Below the pieces are notes generated by a model. It had not been told where the DNA came from, made no database searches, and worked only from the letters and a program-made list of their open reading frames with translations. Made by a program: the position numbers and the translations under genes. Positions 62,604 to 64,000 of a stretch of 64,000 nucleotides of DNA are shown here, piece by piece. How positions within the stretch are numbered: the stretch's first letter is position 1; each line of letters starts with the position of its first letter. The stretch is from Paenibacillus camelliae (GTDB lineage: Bacteria > Bacillota > Bacilli > Paenibacillales > Paenibacillaceae), in NCBI RefSeq assembly GCF_023715345.1, contig NZ_JAMBNY010000001.1, positions 558,001 through 622,000 of the forward strand, in the 5' to 3' direction.

Positions 62604-63473
62604 CTAGATCGCTGTATTTTTGGTTTCAATCATATGATGATGCTGAAGTGCTCTTAAAGCATCCATTGTCCAGATACTTTTCCATGCTACGGCTGACTCT
62701 TCAATCGCATGCCAATTCAATACAAAATGACCATCCTCAGCTTGCGTATCAATTTCGTTTTCTAAGCTTCGGATGACATCATGTTGTATACGTAAAAATA
62801 ACGGACTATTCGGTGAGTGAGCGAAGAAAAACGGTTTTGCACAATAGGTTGTAGCCCACTTTTCACGATTCGTTTCAATGATTTCGGGTATATTATTGGC
62901 CAACATTTCCAATATCTTTGTTTGATGGGGCTCATCAATTCTTACTGCTAGACGAAGTAAACATAGAGCATCTAAAAAATAATATTCATCGTCTGAATCT
63001 TTGAAAGCAACCATACAACTTATAGCTTTTTCAGTGACATGGGTGAGAAAATCAACTGGGACAAGTTCTCTATACTCATATAAATAACCTACCAATTCAG
63101 CGCAAGGATTATCTAACCAACCACGATTCTGTTGGTAAGGTCTCCCCTGCCAACCCTCATGCTCATGATCATAGGCAGCTATTAAATAGTTAATACCTTT
63201 CTGAACGATCTCATCGTTGATCGTTGCACCAACCTCACTAAGGTATTGAAAGGCCATACTTGTATCCATTACATTCGTAATGACAGCATGTCCTTCTCCC
63301 AAATTCCTAAAGCCCCCATCTTCACCCTGATAATTTTTCAGTGCGTTTATAACATGACCTGAAGAACCATGTTCAAAATAGTAGCGGAATAAATGCTGCT
63401 CTATATCTCTACCGTGACTCATCAAGTAATCCTTTGCCCGCAGGAATTGCTCTAATGATAGCTTTTTCTTCAC
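62604..63473 (-). CDS. Alpha/alpha-toroid protein, copy 2
   Basis: 289 residues from GTG at 63473 (reading VKKKLSLEQFLRAKDYLMSH), chosen because AAAGGAGG lies 6 bases upstream; a TTG at 63497 precedes that site. It shares the layout of copy 1: NYQGEDGGFRNLGEGH near the N-terminus and AEDGHFVLNWHAIEES near the C-terminus, each with the same His/Arg-rich N-terminal stretch (RYYFEHGS versus EYFFEGGS). A divergent tandem duplicate; function unknown. Confidence 0.75.
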   Translation of the reverse strand: MKKKLSLEQFLRAKDYLMSHGRDIEQHLFRYYFEHGSSGHVINALKNYQGEDGGFRNLGEGHAVITNVMDTSMAFQYLSEVGATINDEIVQKGINYLIAAYDHEHEGWQGRPYQQNRGWLDNPCAELVGYLYEYRELVPVDFLTHVTEKAISCMVAFKDSDDEYYFLDALCLLRLAVRIDEPHQTKILEMLANNIPEIIETNREKWATTYCAKPFFFAHSPNSPLFLRIQHDVIRSLENEIDTQAEDGHFVLNWHAIEESAVAWKSIWTMDALRALQHHHMIETKNTAI

Positions 63474-63676
63474 TTCAAGCCTCCTTTGAAGTAACAACTT
63501 TTTACATTAGTTGTATTCGATAGCAGGTGGTCATTTCCTTTTACTATGGCTAGACAGAAATATATGCGCCTAGCTATTGATAGAAATGAATTAGCCCCTA
63601 ACTTGAAAAAACTACGCAATCGGAGCTTTCACACAAATAATTTAGATTTACATTATATATAAACTCTATTATATTT

Positions 63677-63799
63677 GCCTTCTTGAAGGCTAATTTAGGT
63701 TTCACTCGTTTTATGCTTCGAGGGAAATCTAAAGTCGAATATGATATTGGTCTAGCATTAATGGCTGTTAACTTGAGAAAGTATGCGGTGAAGACGTAA
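63677..63799 (+). pseudogene. C-terminal remnant of a DDE (IS1182-like) transposase
   Basis: On the plus strand the frame AFLKANLGFTRFMLRGKSKV continues as EYDIGLALMAVNLRKYAVKT and stops at 63799. The pattern (GF-RF-LRG-KV, then a small-residue stretch and NLRK) is that of the C-terminus of IS1182-type transposases. Only about 40-50 residues remain; an in-frame stop lies just upstream and no start or catalytic domain is present. It is a decayed insertion-sequence end. Confidence 0.7.
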
Positions 63800-63830
63800 G
63801 TTTTCACCCATAAGTAACAAGCAATATGCA

Positions 63831-63864
63831 ACAGGGATGAAATCTGAATCGATTTCATCCCTGT
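63831..63864. terminator. Perfect 14-base hairpin at the IS remnant end
   Basis: ACAGGGATGAAATC (63831-63844) / GATTTCATCCCTGT (63851-63864) followed by TTTG. It could be a terminator of the former transposase gene or part of the insertion-sequence end. Confidence 0.75.
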
Positions 63865-63936
63865 TTTGTTTATGAGAAGCTAGTTTTGTCTCAGCCTCTT
63901 TATGAGTTTTTATCTAAAGAGCTATTAAATTGCCTT

Positions 63937-64000
63937 TTAATCTGTCATATATTCGTTAACTAATTCATAACATCTTTCCTTTGTTGACTCGTATGTAGAT
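63937..64000 (-). CDS. Possible C-terminal end of a gene entering from the right edge
   Basis: On the minus strand the frame STYESTKERCYELVNEYMTD ends at TAA (63937-63939) and is open to the window edge. Composition is protein-like but only 20 codons are seen. Unknown. Confidence 0.3.
   Translation of the reverse strand, partial: STYESTKERCYELVNEYMTD

Noticed and set aside
63598-63858. 86-residue minus-strand frame at the right end
   Set aside because: It is antisense to the transposase remnant, starts inside a terminator-like hairpin and lacks an SD.

Overview
The window is from a low-to-moderate GC, endospore-forming Firmicute, most likely a Paenibacillaceae (Paenibacillus/Cohnella-like). 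The reasons are a division/cell-wall (dcw) cluster that carries sporulation genes (spoVD, spoVE, spoIIGA, sigE), a bacillithiol gene, an RsfA-type prespore regulator, a T-box tyrS, and a YesMN-type sugar-uptake locus. Species cannot be named from sequence alone. Almost everything in the first 26 kb, and most of the rest, lies on the minus strand.

Region 1 (about 0.1-21.4 kb, minus): mraZ-rsmH-ftsL-pbpB | spoVD | murF-mraY | murD-spoVE-murG-murB-murA-divIB | ftsA-ftsZ | spoIIGA-sigE. This makes the UDP-MurNAc-pentapeptide/lipid II pathway, the divisome core and the sigma-E switch of the mother cell. murE, normally between spoVD and murF, is absent; its place holds a terminator and a new promoter. 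Between mraY and murD sits an array of a structured repeat (here called the E element), three copies plus an orphan arm. Region 2 (21.4-26.7 kb, minus): ahcY, bshC, a DUF3397-like membrane protein, a ketopantoate reductase and rsfA.

Region 3 (26.8-45.8 kb, mixed strands): small conserved proteins (DUF2626, CD3324-like, DUF2536), a secreted coiled-coil protein, an orphan solute-binding-like protein, a repeat-rich island, an AT-rich serine hydrolase, the ylaK/ylaJ/LCP/ylaH/typA neighbourhood, two divergent TerC proteins, a cysteine desulfurase-thiI pair, a lytic transglycosylase, a CNNM/CBS protein, two identical tRNA-Thr(UGU) genes and a fourth E element. Region 4 (45.8-50.4 kb, minus): lipoprotein, sensor kinase and response regulator, then tyrS with its T-box leader.

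Region 5 (50.4-60.4 kb, minus): a uronate-polysaccharide utilisation locus. A heparinase II/III-family lyase and a GH88-type unsaturated glucuronyl hydrolase lie upstream of two ABC permeases, a sugar-binding lipoprotein and a YesM/YesN two-component system. No ATPase and no exported lyase are encoded here, so oligosaccharides are probably imported and then cut in the cytoplasm. Region 6 (60.5-64 kb): a polytopic membrane protein, two tandem alpha/alpha-toroid proteins of unknown role, and a transposase C-terminal remnant.

The most unusual signal is the E element. Its four copies keep a long closing stem and internal hairpins, with compensatory base changes between the 12-kb and 45-kb copies. 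That argues for selection on a folded structure, or for mobility that depends on it.
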